Shown here piece after piece: positions 35,991 through 46,683 of a stretch of 64,000 bases of DNA. Under the pieces are notes generated by a model. The model was not told the origin of the DNA. It worked only from the letters and a program-made list of their open reading frames with translations, and did not search any database. Each line of letters opens with the position of its first letter. The first letter of the stretch is position 1. Origin of the DNA: Nipponacmea schrenckii. Taxonomy: Eukaryota > Mollusca > Gastropoda > Lottiidae. Location of the stretch: assembly GCA_030562195.1 (NCBI GenBank), contig CM060199.1, positions 22,650,338 through 22,714,337 of the forward strand, given 5' to 3'. The position numbers were made by a program, and so were the translations under genes.

Positions 35991-38177
35991 ATGATTGGAA
36001 CAATTGTATTTTGGTTATTCTGGTCAACTGGAGTTACACAGGGAATGATATTACCACAAGCTGAGGGAATAAAATTCGTACACATCAATCAGGTTTATGC
36101 AAGTTATTCCAATTGGATTTTAAATTTTCATTTTGATTTGTCGGATTATGCCCAACAAATCAGCAATATTGAAATTAATGTACAAAAAGTTAAGCGATCA
36201 TTGGCTTTATTAGCACTGTCTTCCCAACATGTTCGCGTTGGTAGAATGCCTAAAGTTATTCATAACATTTTTAAGAAACACTTTTATGAACAGGAACAGG
36301 ATTTTTATAATGAACTGTCCAGAGTTCATGGGTCCTTAGATAAGCTACTTTCACATAAACTTGTTCAGTCTTCCTCCACTTTATCCCAATTAGAAAGCAC
36401 ATTTACTGGTTTTTACAAGTTAGTTACTAAACCTAAACGAAATGTAAACTTTACGTCACCTGGTCGCCAATCCCGTTCCTTGTTACCTTTGGGTGGGTTT
36501 TTCTCGTCTTTTTTTGGCACAGCATCCGAGGATGACGTATATCGTTTGCAGAACCACATTTCGGTTTTAAAAAGGTCACAACAACAAATTATTCATGTTT
36601 TGCGAGAAAGTTTATCTATTTTAATGATTACAAATCAAAACGTTCAGACTAATCGTTTGGCAATTAACAAGTTGATAAATTCTACTCATGTTTTAAATGA
36701 TAAAGTTTTAATCATGATGGATTCCATTACTCGAGGTTTGCAACCCGAAATTGGATATTTTGAGCTTATGCTGCTTTACAGCAGTGCTTTCGAAACGCTT
36801 GACATGTCTATTCAGAATTTATATAATGCAATTCTAGAACTTCAGAATAGTGTCTTGAGTTCGTTAAGTGGGCATTTATCCATGTCTCTTGTACCTACTG
36901 ATATCTTATATAACGCTTTGTTAACTATTCAAAGTAAACTTTCTCCTGATCTTGAATTACCTTATCCACTTGTCTTGTCAAATATGCATAAATTTTACAA
37001 GTATGTTGAAGTCACTTTACTCCCTGATATAGACTCTTTTAATTTAATATTATCTTTGTCACTGATTAAGAAATCTAATCTTTATGATCTTTATCGTATT
37101 GTAACTTTACCTTTATTTACCAATGATAGTCAACATACCGTCTCTATTAATGTTGAATCAGACTTCCTAGCTATATCTCAAGATCGTAACACTTATCTTG
37201 CTCTAGATAAATTTGATATTAATGTCTGTTCACAACGAACAATGTCATATTGTAAATTTCAGAAGTCTTCTTATTCTACTACCACTGCACCATCGTGTAT
37301 ATCTTCTTTATTTTTAAGAAATACTCCTAATATTGTTAAGTATTGTACAAATACGCAACATGAAATTCCTACTCATCCTATTGTTAAATATTTGACCGAA
37401 GGACATTGGTATGTATTTTCACCATTTGATTTTGACCTTGATATAAATTGTTTAAATCGCCATGGAAATTCACCATCAATTTCGATCATTAAAGGTGAGA
37501 ATTTAGTTATTTTAAATTCTTCCTGTTCAGCCAATTCGCCATATTTTGGTCTCCCATACACCTTACAACAAAAATTGGGTTTAAATATTCGAAAACCTCC
37601 GGCTGATAGATTAAATATTACTCATTTCCTGATTAATAAGTTGGAAACGGATTTCGTCACTCGTTTGAACTTGAGAAAACAAAATCAAATTGCTCAACCG
37701 AATTTACCTTCTGTTAAATATCCAAATGTTGATATTCTTAATCATGATTTAGATGTTATCAATGACTCTGATAATTTTGCTGATTACATTCCAACCTCCA
37801 CCAATTTATCATGGTGGGCATATTGTATTATCATTTTGACTATTGTCTTTCTAATCATTATCTTAATTATTATTTTTCGTAAAGTTTATTCTAAACATAA
37901 ATATACATTGGCGAAACGAAGAGATGATATTTTGTCTCAGGTTGTACACGGTGCTCGTTCAATTGAGGAAACCCCTATCCCTATTGCTGAGTTAGCACCG
38001 CCATCTACCAAGCGCCGACGCTCATCATCTGCTGATACCTCTGAAGACATAGAGCAATTACCAAAGAGATCCCGTACATTATCCATTGATGACAACGATG
38101 CCTCTCTGCCTGGCCCAACCTTCAGACTTCTCCCTCCAATTGTTCATGTACCTACATCTTCCAAACAAATAATTTAA
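35991..38177 (+). CDS. env: E2 envelope-like glycoprotein (intact ORF)
   Basis: 728 residues with a hydrophobic signal-peptide-like start (residues ~3-18), a furin-type site near residue 165 (RQSRS) followed by a Leu/Phe/Gly-rich fusion-peptide-like stretch (LLPLGGFFSSFFGT), heptad-rich helices, scattered Cys, a transmembrane helix at about 605-630 (WWAYCIIILTIVFLIIILII) and a ~95-residue charged tail. This layout is that of the class I, baculovirus-F-like env proteins of errantivirus-type Ty3/gypsy elements. The E1 env has the same cleavage/fusion signature. The frame has no break, unlike pol in the same copy. Confidence 0.82.
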   Translation: MIGTIVFWLFWSTGVTQGMILPQAEGIKFVHINQVYASYSNWILNFHFDLSDYAQQISNIEINVQKVKRSLALLALSSQHVRVGRMPKVIHNIFKKHFYEQEQDFYNELSRVHGSLDKLLSHKLVQSSSTLSQLESTFTGFYKLVTKPKRNVNFTSPGRQSRSLLPLGGFFSSFFGTASEDDVYRLQNHISVLKRSQQQIIHVLRESLSILMITNQNVQTNRLAINKLINSTHVLNDKVLIMMDSITRGLQPEIGYFELMLLYSSAFETLDMSIQNLYNAILELQNSVLSSLSGHLSMSLVPTDILYNALLTIQSKLSPDLELPYPLVLSNMHKFYKYVEVTLLPDIDSFNLILSLSLIKKSNLYDLYRIVTLPLFTNDSQHTVSINVESDFLAISQDRNTYLALDKFDINVCSQRTMSYCKFQKSSYSTTTAPSCISSLFLRNTPNIVKYCTNTQHEIPTHPIVKYLTEGHWYVFSPFDFDLDINCLNRHGNSPSISIIKGENLVILNSSCSANSPYFGLPYTLQQKLGLNIRKPPADRLNITHFLINKLETDFVTRLNLRKQNQIAQPNLPSVKYPNVDILNHDLDVINDSDNFADYIPTSTNLSWWAYCIIILTIVFLIIILIIIFRKVYSKHKYTLAKRRDDILSQVVHGARSIEETPIPIAELAPPSTKRRRSSSADTSEDIEQLPKRSRTLSIDDNDASLPGPTFRLLPPIVHVPTSSKQII

Positions 38178-38221
38178 AATGAAAATTTGTTAAGCATTCT
38201 ACTTTCATATGAAACAATCCT

Positions 38222-38400
38222 ACTGTACACATGGTGATATGCTATGGTATTTTTAATGGTGTTATGGTTATTTCCACAAATGGTATTTTCAATGGCATTA
38301 TGGTATTTTCCGCAAATGGTATTTTCAATGGTATTATGGTATGTCCAAAAATGGTTATGATAATTTTTACCTATGTTGATCTTAATGGTATTCACAAACA
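38222..38400. repeat. Short minisatellite in E2 3' untranslated region
   Basis: About three copies of a ~45-base phrase built from 'atggtattttcaatgg' and 'attatggtattttcc', between env and the polypurine tract. The rest of 38178-38792 shows no gene. Confidence 0.65.
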
Positions 38401-38792
38401 ACCTAAATGAGTGCCATCCTATGATCCTGTTGAATCAAAGAATCCATTTTTTGTTCCTGTATTATTATAGAAGGTTTATCCTTGATGTTCGCAGCACTCC
38501 CATCGTGCATAAACTAATTATTGAATTTGGATACTTGTGAACTTTCTTTTACAACCTTGGTACCTGATTATTCCCTCGGAACCAACCAGTTGACCATCAA
38601 CGCTTCAAGACAAACCAACAGAAGATCACATGCACATTGTAGCATCAATGTCATGTCCACCGGCTTACATGTATATTGTAGCATCAATGTCATGTCCATC
38701 GGCATATCATTTTATCCTTGTATACACTTATCTGCTGACCTGTTATCTGTTCTTTTCTTTCAAATTTTAATCTTAAGCTCAAAATTTTTCTT

Positions 38793-38806
38793 AAGGAAGG
38801 GGGAAT
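38793..38806 (+). other. E2 polypurine tract
   Basis: AAGGAAGGGGGAAT immediately before the 3' LTR, the expected plus-strand primer. Confidence 0.85.
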
Positions 38807-39257
38807 TGTAACAGAGTCTGCAGTAACGTGTATTGTTATTTTTATATTATTATGAATTATATGTTATTTAATTAATGAACTTTACCAACTCCTCTCTTCC
38901 ACCTCGTGTTAATTGTACTTTGCTCTCGCATATCAATTTGGGATTAACTTAGTAAATCAATTATCAGAATCACCTCTAACTATCTACAGATATACACTTT
39001 TCGGCCAATGGTCATTTTCAAAATTATTTTATCTTTCTAAATTTAGTATCTAGTATTAACCGTGTTTCGGACACTATGATAACAAAATTATATATATAGA
39101 AGTGCGAGAGTAGAGTATATGATCTGGAGATCGGAAGCAAGATCATTGTCGAGAACGTCTCGAGAAGGAAGTCTTGGGTTAGGAGAGAGGACGAGGAAAG
39201 ATAGAAATAAAGTATTGAAGAAAAACAGAAAAGAATCGTCATTGTTACAACACTACA
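38807..39257 (+). repeat. E2 3' LTR
   Basis: 451 bases, TGTAACAGAG...CTACA, nearly identical to 30084-30534. Followed by the second TTGC (39258-39261), after which E1 env resumes. Confidence 0.92.
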
Positions 39258-40140
39258 TTGCCGGTAATTTTACACTAGGTGGTAATTTATCTTGAATTTC
39301 TAAAAGTAATCTTCGTAACTTTTCTGGTATTATAACTGACGGACCTAGATGACCAAGTGTTAGCATACTTAAAAGAATTTTTGTATTTTTCGAATATGAA
39401 ATAGCGTCTAAAAGCATTAATTTAATATCATCGAGTACTAATTTTGTTCTAAGGTAAAGGTGTGTAAAACCTTCTAATTTTAATATTTGTTTCTTAAATT
39501 GTGCAACAATATTTTCTAGTTTTAAATCTAATTTTCTTAACCCGTCTGACAATGCGTTAATTTGGTTACGATTATTTGATATTTGTAATCGTGAAACGTT
39601 TAATATTGATAAGCTTTCTGAAACTACATGAGATATAGCTTTTTGATTAGAAGCTAATTGATTTATATTACCCCTAATTTTATCTAAATCAGAGGAACTG
39701 ACGGTACCAAAGAGCCAAGAAAATGCTCTGCCGACAAAAGGTAACAATGAGCGTTTCTGTCGTTTGCTTATTGATAGATCCTTATATTCTTCAGTGCCTT
39801 TCAACAAATTTTCAATTTCTAATCTCAGCGAGATTATTTCAACTTTCATTTTTTCAAAGGTGAGTCCATATTCAGCAGAGGAATTATCCTGAGTATAATA
39901 ATTAACTATTATATTGTCCACTGTCCATAAAGTGCGTCCAATGTCGTTTGATAAGTTTTTTTTAAGAACTTCAAATAAGGTCTTAAATCATGAACTAAGG
40001 TCAACAACCATCTAGATCGACTCGTTGCAATTCGATTTACTGGTCTGAACAATGTGTTCTTATATGTCAGAATACTGTCTGTCATTGGGATGGTTACAAA
40101 ACATACGAGGAGTATTTTGAGAACTGTCTTCATCTTCGAC
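39258..40140 (-). pseudogene. env: E1 envelope-like protein, N-terminal part
   Basis: ATG at 40133, seven bases after a minus-strand acceptor (gtattttcag), again implying spliced expression. The first ~20 residues are a signal peptide (MKTVLKILLVCFVTIPMTDS). A one-base frameshift lies at about 39910-39921. The second frame carries a furin-type site and fusion-peptide-like segment (KRQKRSLLPFVGRAFSW), followed by a long heptad region. It stops where E2 inserted and continues at 30083. This copy is dead. Confidence 0.78.
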
Positions 40141-40548
40141 CTGAAAATACATCGGTCAGATGATATATTATGTATTCATCCTGTCTAAAGGATACAACAA
40201 TGTCTACCACATGCCTCTCAACCTACAAGCAATAGACATTAATATCACAAACAACTTACATTGTTTGTCAATTTCGAAATGGGGTTGTCAATATCAATAT
40301 TATTGATTTTATCAAAGGATCACATGCATTAACCCTGCGTCGAGGATCCTAGTTTCAAGGGAATAACCAATGTCTACGTTTTCATTATCCGCGAATAGTA
40401 GACATCAACATCATTAAAATCAAAAGCATTATCCCTGCATTATTAGTGATTTAATGATCATGTCAGTAAGCTACGATAGTCTCTTCAGGAAATCAAGGAG
40501 GGCCCTTCCCATCATCCCAAACTACCTACTCCGTTATGTTTCAGCGCG
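40141..40548. other. E1 spacer between pol and env
   Basis: Non-coding stretch between the pol stop and the env acceptor on the minus strand. Short phrases such as 'caatgtctac' recur. No gene. Confidence 0.5.
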
Positions 40549-41871
40549 CTAATTCATCTCAATATCTGACATGTGTGATGACGATTCTTTGTCCTCATCG
40601 TCATTCGTATCAATTTCCTTTTGTTCTTTTTCCCTTTGGTGCAATCTTTGGGCAAGTTCGAAGAGAGGTATGTCGTCCTCTTCTGAGCTTGAATCGTCTC
40701 TTGCACGTTTATACCTATCAACTAGTCGTGTTAGCGATTTATCGTTATCGGGCGAATCAGAATCAGAGGACTCTTCAGGGTCCGACTGGTCTGAATCACT
40801 CGTGTCAGAGGGTGGTACAACATATTTGCTTTTTCGTACCTTTGAGTCGTGTGTAGGAATGTCCCATTCGTCTATATTTGCGAGTCGTAATTGGTCGGCG
40901 TGTGCTTTTGTCGTCTGCCCAGTCAATTGATTTCTTATTATAAAAGAGACAGGTCCCTTTTGTTCAACTATTCTATAATAGGGTGTCCACCTATTGTCAA
41001 GTTTGTTTGCCCGTCGGTGATTCTTATAGAATACCGGATTACCTAGACTATATTCGACATTCTTAGTGTTTTTATTTAAATACTCTGATTGTTTACTCTT
41101 AATTTTCTTAACATAACGGTGAACTTGAACAAATGATTTATGTTGATTTTCAAGAGCTAATAAATGGTGGTCTTCACCATAATATTTAGTTCTTGGCTTT
41201 AAAATATTATCTAGGGGTAGTACAGGATTACGTGAATACAAAAGTGAAAACGGTGATTGTTTAGTCGTTTTACTCACGTTAAATCTTATCGCGCTTAAAC
41301 ATTGGTTAAGAAATATGTCCCAGGTAGAATGATTCGAGCTTACACGTTTCGCTAACATATCATGTAGAGTACGGTGGTTTCTTTCTACTCTGGCATTTGA
41401 TTTTGGTGAATAAAATGATGTTAATATGTGTTTAATTTTAAGCTTGTCTAAAGTTTCCTTAACAATTCTATTTTCATTTTCGGTACCGTTGTCTGTAACT
41501 ATTGCCAAAGGGCAGCCAAATCGTGGGAATATTTCTTCTATTATGAGATGAGCGACATTTTCTGCTGTTTTGTCCTTAACTGGGAATGATTCTACCCATC
41601 CTGAATACCAACATACGAAACTAATTATATATTTGTTACCCGAGAGTGAGGTAGGATACGGTCCTGAAAGATCTAGACTTAATTTTGCCATTGGATACGG
41701 AGGAATTCCAGTTTCAACTGTATCTGGTTTATTCCTTACAGTTGATCGCATCTGGCATGTTACACAGGTGTCAATGTATTCATACAGTTCTTTGTACATT
41801 TTTGGCCAAAAATATTTTACTTTTATTGTAGCGTAAGTTTTGTCAATGCCCGGGTGTGAATTTAGATCGAG
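40549..41871 (-). pseudogene. pol: E1 integrase, part after the Harbinger insertion
   Basis: Open from about 41871 to the stop at 40549 on the minus strand. It has the second half of the HHCC finger (CVTCQ), the DDE core with Asp in SLDLSGPYP, Asp in VTDNGTEN and Glu in ARVERNHRTL, an SH3-like region (LGNPVFYK; RWTPYYRI) and an acidic Ser/Asp tail. The upstream half of the zinc finger is on the other side of the Harbinger element at 46684. Confidence 0.88.
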
Positions 41872-41902
41872 GGCCCGGTTTCATAAAGCAGGCTAAACTT
41901 TT
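41872..41902 (+). repeat. Harbinger left TIR
   Basis: 31 bases, exact inverted match of 46653-46683. It is followed by subterminal 'agtcgactaaa' motifs up to about 42010. Confidence 0.92.
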
Positions 41903-42028
41903 GACGTTAGTCGTTGCACAAAACGTTTAGTCGACTTAAAATTCAGTTTAGACTACTGAACTTTTAGCCAGCTAGGGAGGAGGCTAAAGACATCTTTAGT
42001 CGACTAAAATCGTTGTTGCTACCTCAAG

Positions 42029-43958
42029 ATGGCGGCTATCATGCACCACCACATCATAGGCATACAAGGAAGAAGAGCCCTGCGGCGGGAACGGGTGTTT
42101 CGAGATAGGAACAATCCGTTGGAGATGTTTCCCGAAGTTGAGGTGCATCGGCGATACCGCTTCCGTCCACCTACGATCCTCTTCATCGTGGACATGATAG
42201 CTCCATCCATTCATCACCAGACGAGGAGGAACCAAGCCCTGCCAGCCCTCCTTCAGGTGCTGATCGCCCTCAGGTTCTACGCCTGTGGGACCTTTCAACA
42301 GGTGATAGGGGACACCATACAAGTCTCCAAGTCTACGGTGTGCCGGATTGTTAAAAACGTTAGTGAAGCGCTGTTCAGACATCTCCGTAGATTTGTCGCG
42401 TTTCCCGTAAGTCCGGCGGCTGTGAACAGGACGAAGCAGGAATTTTACAAACTGTCAGGTAGGTTCCTGTGCTCCTCTCAGAAAAATTGCAACATATGCT
42501 ATCCAAATGTCTTTTGATGTGAAGGTTAGACGGCATGGGCATATTTTTTCCCAACAAACCTAACTCTTTTGGGGCAGGGGTGCAAATTATTTTACTCCAT
42601 TTCATTGGAGAGTGCATTTCCTGCAACTTCAACTCACGAACCAAATAAATGCCCGACAAATACACATGTATTTACCCGTGGGTGGGCAGCTCGAACGGCT
42701 ACTGACTGCCTTCAACATGCCACCCCAACCTCTTTACCTCTCGCCACATATACCCACCTTGATCACAGCACCATCAATTAATGTCATTTTCCTTCACTAC
42801 TTTTCCTTCTGCGTTGTATGTCTTTGTTGATATACGCTTGTCACGGCCTAGTCCCAGGACAGGTTATAAAAACTTATTTATGTTATAAAAGGCCTATAAT
42901 AATATATACTTTTTTGCGTTTCAGGATTTCCTAATGTGATTGGGGCAATCGACTGCACCCATGTGTGGATCAAGTCCCCAATTGGAGAGAGAAAGGGGCT
43001 ATGTAAATCGAAAAGGCTTCAAAAGCCTGAATGTCCGGGTAAGCTTTTTTGAAGATGGAATTTGAAAAGATGGTATATGGACTTGATTGAACAACAATTA
43101 TAATTTGCAATAAACAGTTGTTGATGTAGGCCCACAAGGCCGATACTTTTAATCTATTTAAGATCGAAAAAAGTTGCCGACCATAAATCTAAAAAAACTA
43201 TTGTTTGTAATTGACAGCAGTCAGCACTTCAACATTTTCCCGGGGGTGTACCAATTGTTCTTGATTTTCTTTATTATCATACATTATGATCATCTTTTAC
43301 AGATGATATGCGATCACCGCCACTTGATAACAAATGTAGTTGCCAAATGGCCTGGCTCTGTCCATGACAGTCGAATCTTTAGGCCGTCAACTCTTGCCCA
43401 TGAATTTGAGAGAGGTAAAGTTTCGAATAATTCAATTATCTGCTCACTGACTGCATTCCTAATATATCAAAATAAATCCTTTAGCGTAATATTGTTATGC
43501 CATTGGCCATGAATAGGCCCATATGGTCTTGACAGTGAATAATAATGTGATGCTTTTCTAATTTAGGTGTGCATAATGGCAACCTGCTAGGAGATGGAGG
43601 TTATCCCTGCAAGCCTTATCTGATGACCCTGTTCATAAATCCAGCCACACCAGAGAGAAGAAGATTCAACCGATCTCAGACAAGAACAAGAGTTGTTATT
43701 GAACAGACTTATGGCATCCTTAAGCAACGTTTTTCGTGTTTAAGAACCGGCATACGCTTAAAAACTGAATCAATCCCTAAGGTAGTTGTGAGCTGTGTAA
43801 TTCTGCACAACATCGGTGTCCTCCATCATGACTTGGTAGAACCTGAGTTGCCCCCGGCAGCTGATCAACAACAACATGATCTACACAATCTTGATGCTGA
43901 GGATATCAACGATGGGTTCAGAATTAGACAACTCATTGCAGATACCCATTTTGCTTAA
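42029..43958 (+). pseudogene. Harbinger DDE transposase (four exons, one frameshift)
   Basis: Exons 42029-42458, 42925-43038, 43303-43414 and 43567-43958, each with GT-AG borders. Exon 1 has a helix-turn-helix-like segment (FQQVIGDTIQVSKSTVCRIV). The catalytic residues are Asp in GAIDCTHVWIKSP (exon 2), Asp in WPGSVHDSRIF (exon 3) and Glu in VIEQTYGILKQRF (exon 4), with LLGDGGYPCKPYL between. Exon 2 carries a one-base shift at about 42990-43000: the family's VNRKGFKSLNV follows in the next frame. Apart from this, the roughly 350-residue protein is complete. Confidence 0.88.
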
Positions 43959-43980
43959 ATCATCAAAACTATTGATTTCC

Positions 43981-44198
43981 ATTTATTAAAAAGTGAAATG
44001 AATTTTTAGGTTCAAAATGATGTTGAAAGTCATAGATTTAATCAACCTAATTGGAAATTCAAACCAAATAAAATAATATGAATATGAAACGTGTAATTCA
44101 TATTTTTTTATTTGGTTTGAATTTCCAATTAGGTTGATTAAATCTATGACTTTCAACATCATTTTGAACCTAAAAATTCATTTCACTTTTTAATAAAT
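43981..44198. repeat. 103-bp near-perfect inverted repeat between convergent Harbinger genes
   Basis: Arms 43981-44083 and 44096-44198 pair with a single mismatch around a 12-base loop. It starts 22 bases after the transposase stop and ends ~380 bases before the partner gene's stop. It could act as a shared 3' end structure or be a MITE. Confidence 0.95.
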
Positions 44199-44578
44199 CC
44201 AATTGTGAACAAAAGATCCAGAGAGTAGTAGTAGTACCTCCTCTCCTCCATTTAATGTACAAACAACTCATTTCCTACAGCACCCCGTTATTCTCACCGC
44301 TCTCTCGAAGGGGAATCCCGCATAAATCATCAGTGTTCTTCAAGTAATTTATGCTTTGACCTATACAAAAGCGTGGCAGTAATTTAGGTATTGACCGCCA
44401 GTCAATTGTATATGTGTCATCCATTGTTCACAGCCCCCACCCCACATGGATACAAGTGATCCTAAGGCTCAAGTGGCTCTGTGGGGTGGAAGGCTGTGAT
44501 CAGTGAATGACATCATTCCACATTTATCATATTTATTATATACATGTAAAATTTAAATAGAACACATTATATATACAG

Positions 44579-46451
44579 CTACTCCTCTTCTAATCTGTCC
44601 TTGGCTAGTTTGATTCTAAGTCTTGCTAGTTCTGTTTGGCTGTCAAAATAGCTTGCTGCAGATTGGTAAAACTTAGTTTGCAATGGCAGGAGCACTTTTT
44701 TAGAATCTATCTTTGCTTGGAGATATTCCTGCCATGCATCAACTCCCTTTGTTTCTGCTGCTGGCCTTTTGGTGGCTGTGGGGGCAGGTACATTGGACAC
44801 TTCAGTTGCTATTGTTCCTGCAATGAATTAATTAGCCTTAGTGATAAGATCAGAATTTGGGATTTCCTGATCATGGTGGGGGGGGGGGGAGAAAAAAGGG
44901 CATGGGGGTAGTGGTACAGGAATCCTTGGGGGAAAATGATATCATGTGGATCCCCTCCACCAAACGCAATTGTCATGCCATGATGGGTAGAGCGTCAATA
45001 ATAGACGTTAAATAGGCAAATTGCATTAACACTGTTTTAAGGATCTTACCATTTTCCAGTATCTTCAGCCCCAAGTCCATGATTGTGACCGGGTGGAAAT
45101 CATCAAATGCTGCAAGCAAGAAATGTTTACTCAGACACATGTACAGAATTGTCAAAAAGAGAAATATATTCCTACAGTGATAGCAAGAAGTTGATTAAAT
45201 TAACCACATTTTGAACTTATTTTACTCAGACAAAGTATTTTTCAATTTAATATTTTGAATGTATGTCTGAAAGTATATTCTTACTTACAGGAAGCACTGT
45301 CAATACCAGACTGGAGGCCAACAAGAGTATCTTGCCCCTCATTAAGGCTGATGGCCTTTTCCTCTGCCTCACAGTCAACACTTGGGTAGGGCCTCCACCA
45401 GTTCCTGTATTTGAATCAGTCTTTTTTTTACCTGGAAAAGAAAACGTCAATTTACTGAAATTAATCAAATTATAAATGAAATGAAATTGAGTTTTACGTA
45501 CCAAATTTTTGCGCAAATGACAGACTAATTGCAGAGATCTTTAACGTGCACAGAGTGTAGCACACAGGAACTCGGTTTATTGTCCCATCTGAACAACTAA
45601 ACTTTTTATTGTCAGATTTATAAGATTTTATAAAATAAGTAACGACCTAGCCCTTGGCCTACATCGTGTGCAAGATAATGTATTATCAAATATATATTTC
45701 AAGCATTGTTGAAACCAGTAGCAGTGGCCTAGCCCTATTATCTTATCCGCTAGTAATAAACAATGCCTACCTGATTGGAGGATATTCTTGTACTTTCTCC
45801 TGATATCTTCCCAGGAGCGTACTGCGTTGATGTTGAAGCTATAATGAATGAAAACAACGATTAAAACACTAGGCCTATTAACTAAAATATTGGCATTATT
45901 GTCATTGACATTTTTAAAGTCGGTGCTTCATTTCGATCGATTGGGGTTTGGATCATTGGATGGCACCATCAGTTAGCGGGCGACGCTGGGTTTTTATTAC
46001 CTTACGTCACTGGAGTGAAAAGACCGTCTTCATTGAAATGACATTTGTAAATAATAGGCCTAATTCCTAATCGTCCATTTGCCAAATCGACCAAGCAAAG
46101 CAATTCGACCAGTCAAGCCCACAACAGTTAGCCTACAGACATTTAGGCCTAATCCCCTAATGGTGAATTATTCATATTATTGGTAGTAGGCCTAATGAAT
46201 GATGAATAGTTGGAGTTTGACCGTCGTGATGTGATGCACGCAGTAACTAGGCCTAGTGAGGCTTACCTGTTGAGGGAGGCAGCTATTTCCTCCCAAGCCC
46301 GTCGTTTGGCGGCGAGAGCGGTATTCGTCCCCTTTGGACACTCTAAGATACTCCTACGTCTCTCGTACTCCTCCAAAAGCAGAGCTTCCTCTGCTTTAGA
46401 GAACGTAGGGGCCTTTTTCCTGGGGCGCTTTTCATTGTCCATCTCGGCCAT
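44579..46451 (-). pseudogene. Harbinger SANT/Myb-like DNA-binding partner (five exons)
   Basis: Minus-strand exons 46451-46267, 45838-45771, 45431-45289, 45109-45050 and 44817-44579, all with GT-AG borders. The start has a SANT/MADF-like helix set (PTFSKAEEALLLEEYERRR; LAAKRRAWEEIAASLN) continuing into exon 2 (VRSWEDIRRKYKNIL). Exon 5 has a coiled-coil tail (LARLRIKLAKDRLEEE). Exon 3 appears to change frame within GGGP, since the expected acidic LQSGIDS tail is in another frame; this may be a one-base lesion. In Harbinger elements this protein takes the transposase to the nucleus and to DNA. Confidence 0.75.
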
Positions 46452-46499
46452 TGTTTAGCAGACGACAATCATGCCGGAAGTAAATAAATCTCACGTTTC

Positions 46500-46652
46500 T
46501 AAGCAACGGCACGCGCGAGGCCGCTTATGCATTTAAAATCATCGACTAACGTTAGACGGCTAAACTTGAAGTTTAGCCGGCCATGTGAAACGGAGTTTAG
46601 CCGTCTAAACCTCGGCGACTAACCTTAAACGGCTAAGTAGGTTTAGTAGACT
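46500..46652. repeat. Harbinger right subterminal motif cluster
   Basis: Multiple 'gtttagccg' / 'cggctaaac' words in both orientations, mirrored by 'agtcgactaaa' words near the left end. They are plausible transposase or SANT-protein binding sites. Confidence 0.65.
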
Positions 46653-46683
46653 AAAAGTTTAGCCTGCTTTATGAAACCGGGCC
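46653..46683 (-). repeat. Harbinger right TIR
   Basis: Exact reverse complement of 41872-41902. Confidence 0.92.

Larger units (their letters stand above)
30080..39261 (+). mobile_element. E2: young env-bearing Ty3/gypsy element with TTGC target duplication
   Basis: The element is 30084-39257 (9,174 bases) with 451-bp LTRs, flanked by TTGC at 30080-30083 and 39258-39261. It has a tRNA-Pro-type primer site, gag, a -1-frame pol, an env-like ORF and a polypurine tract, all on the plus strand. The LTRs differ at only about three positions that I could see, so insertion is recent. It interrupts the env of E1. Pol carries three lesions, so this copy is not autonomous. Confidence 0.92.
41872..46683 (+). 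mobile_element. PIF/Harbinger DNA transposon with two genes
   Basis: Perfect terminal inverted repeats of 31 bases (41872-41902 and 46653-46683, starting GGCCCGGTTTCATAAAG). It encodes a DDE transposase on the plus strand and a SANT/Myb-like partner on the minus strand, the standard two-gene Harbinger set. It splits the E1 integrase. The expected 3-bp duplication is not evident because the junctions are G/C-rich and ambiguous. Confidence 0.92.

Noticed and set aside
42029..42382. Minus-strand ORFs over the Harbinger transposase exon 1
   Set aside because: Shadows of the plus-strand exon, which has family motifs and splice sites.
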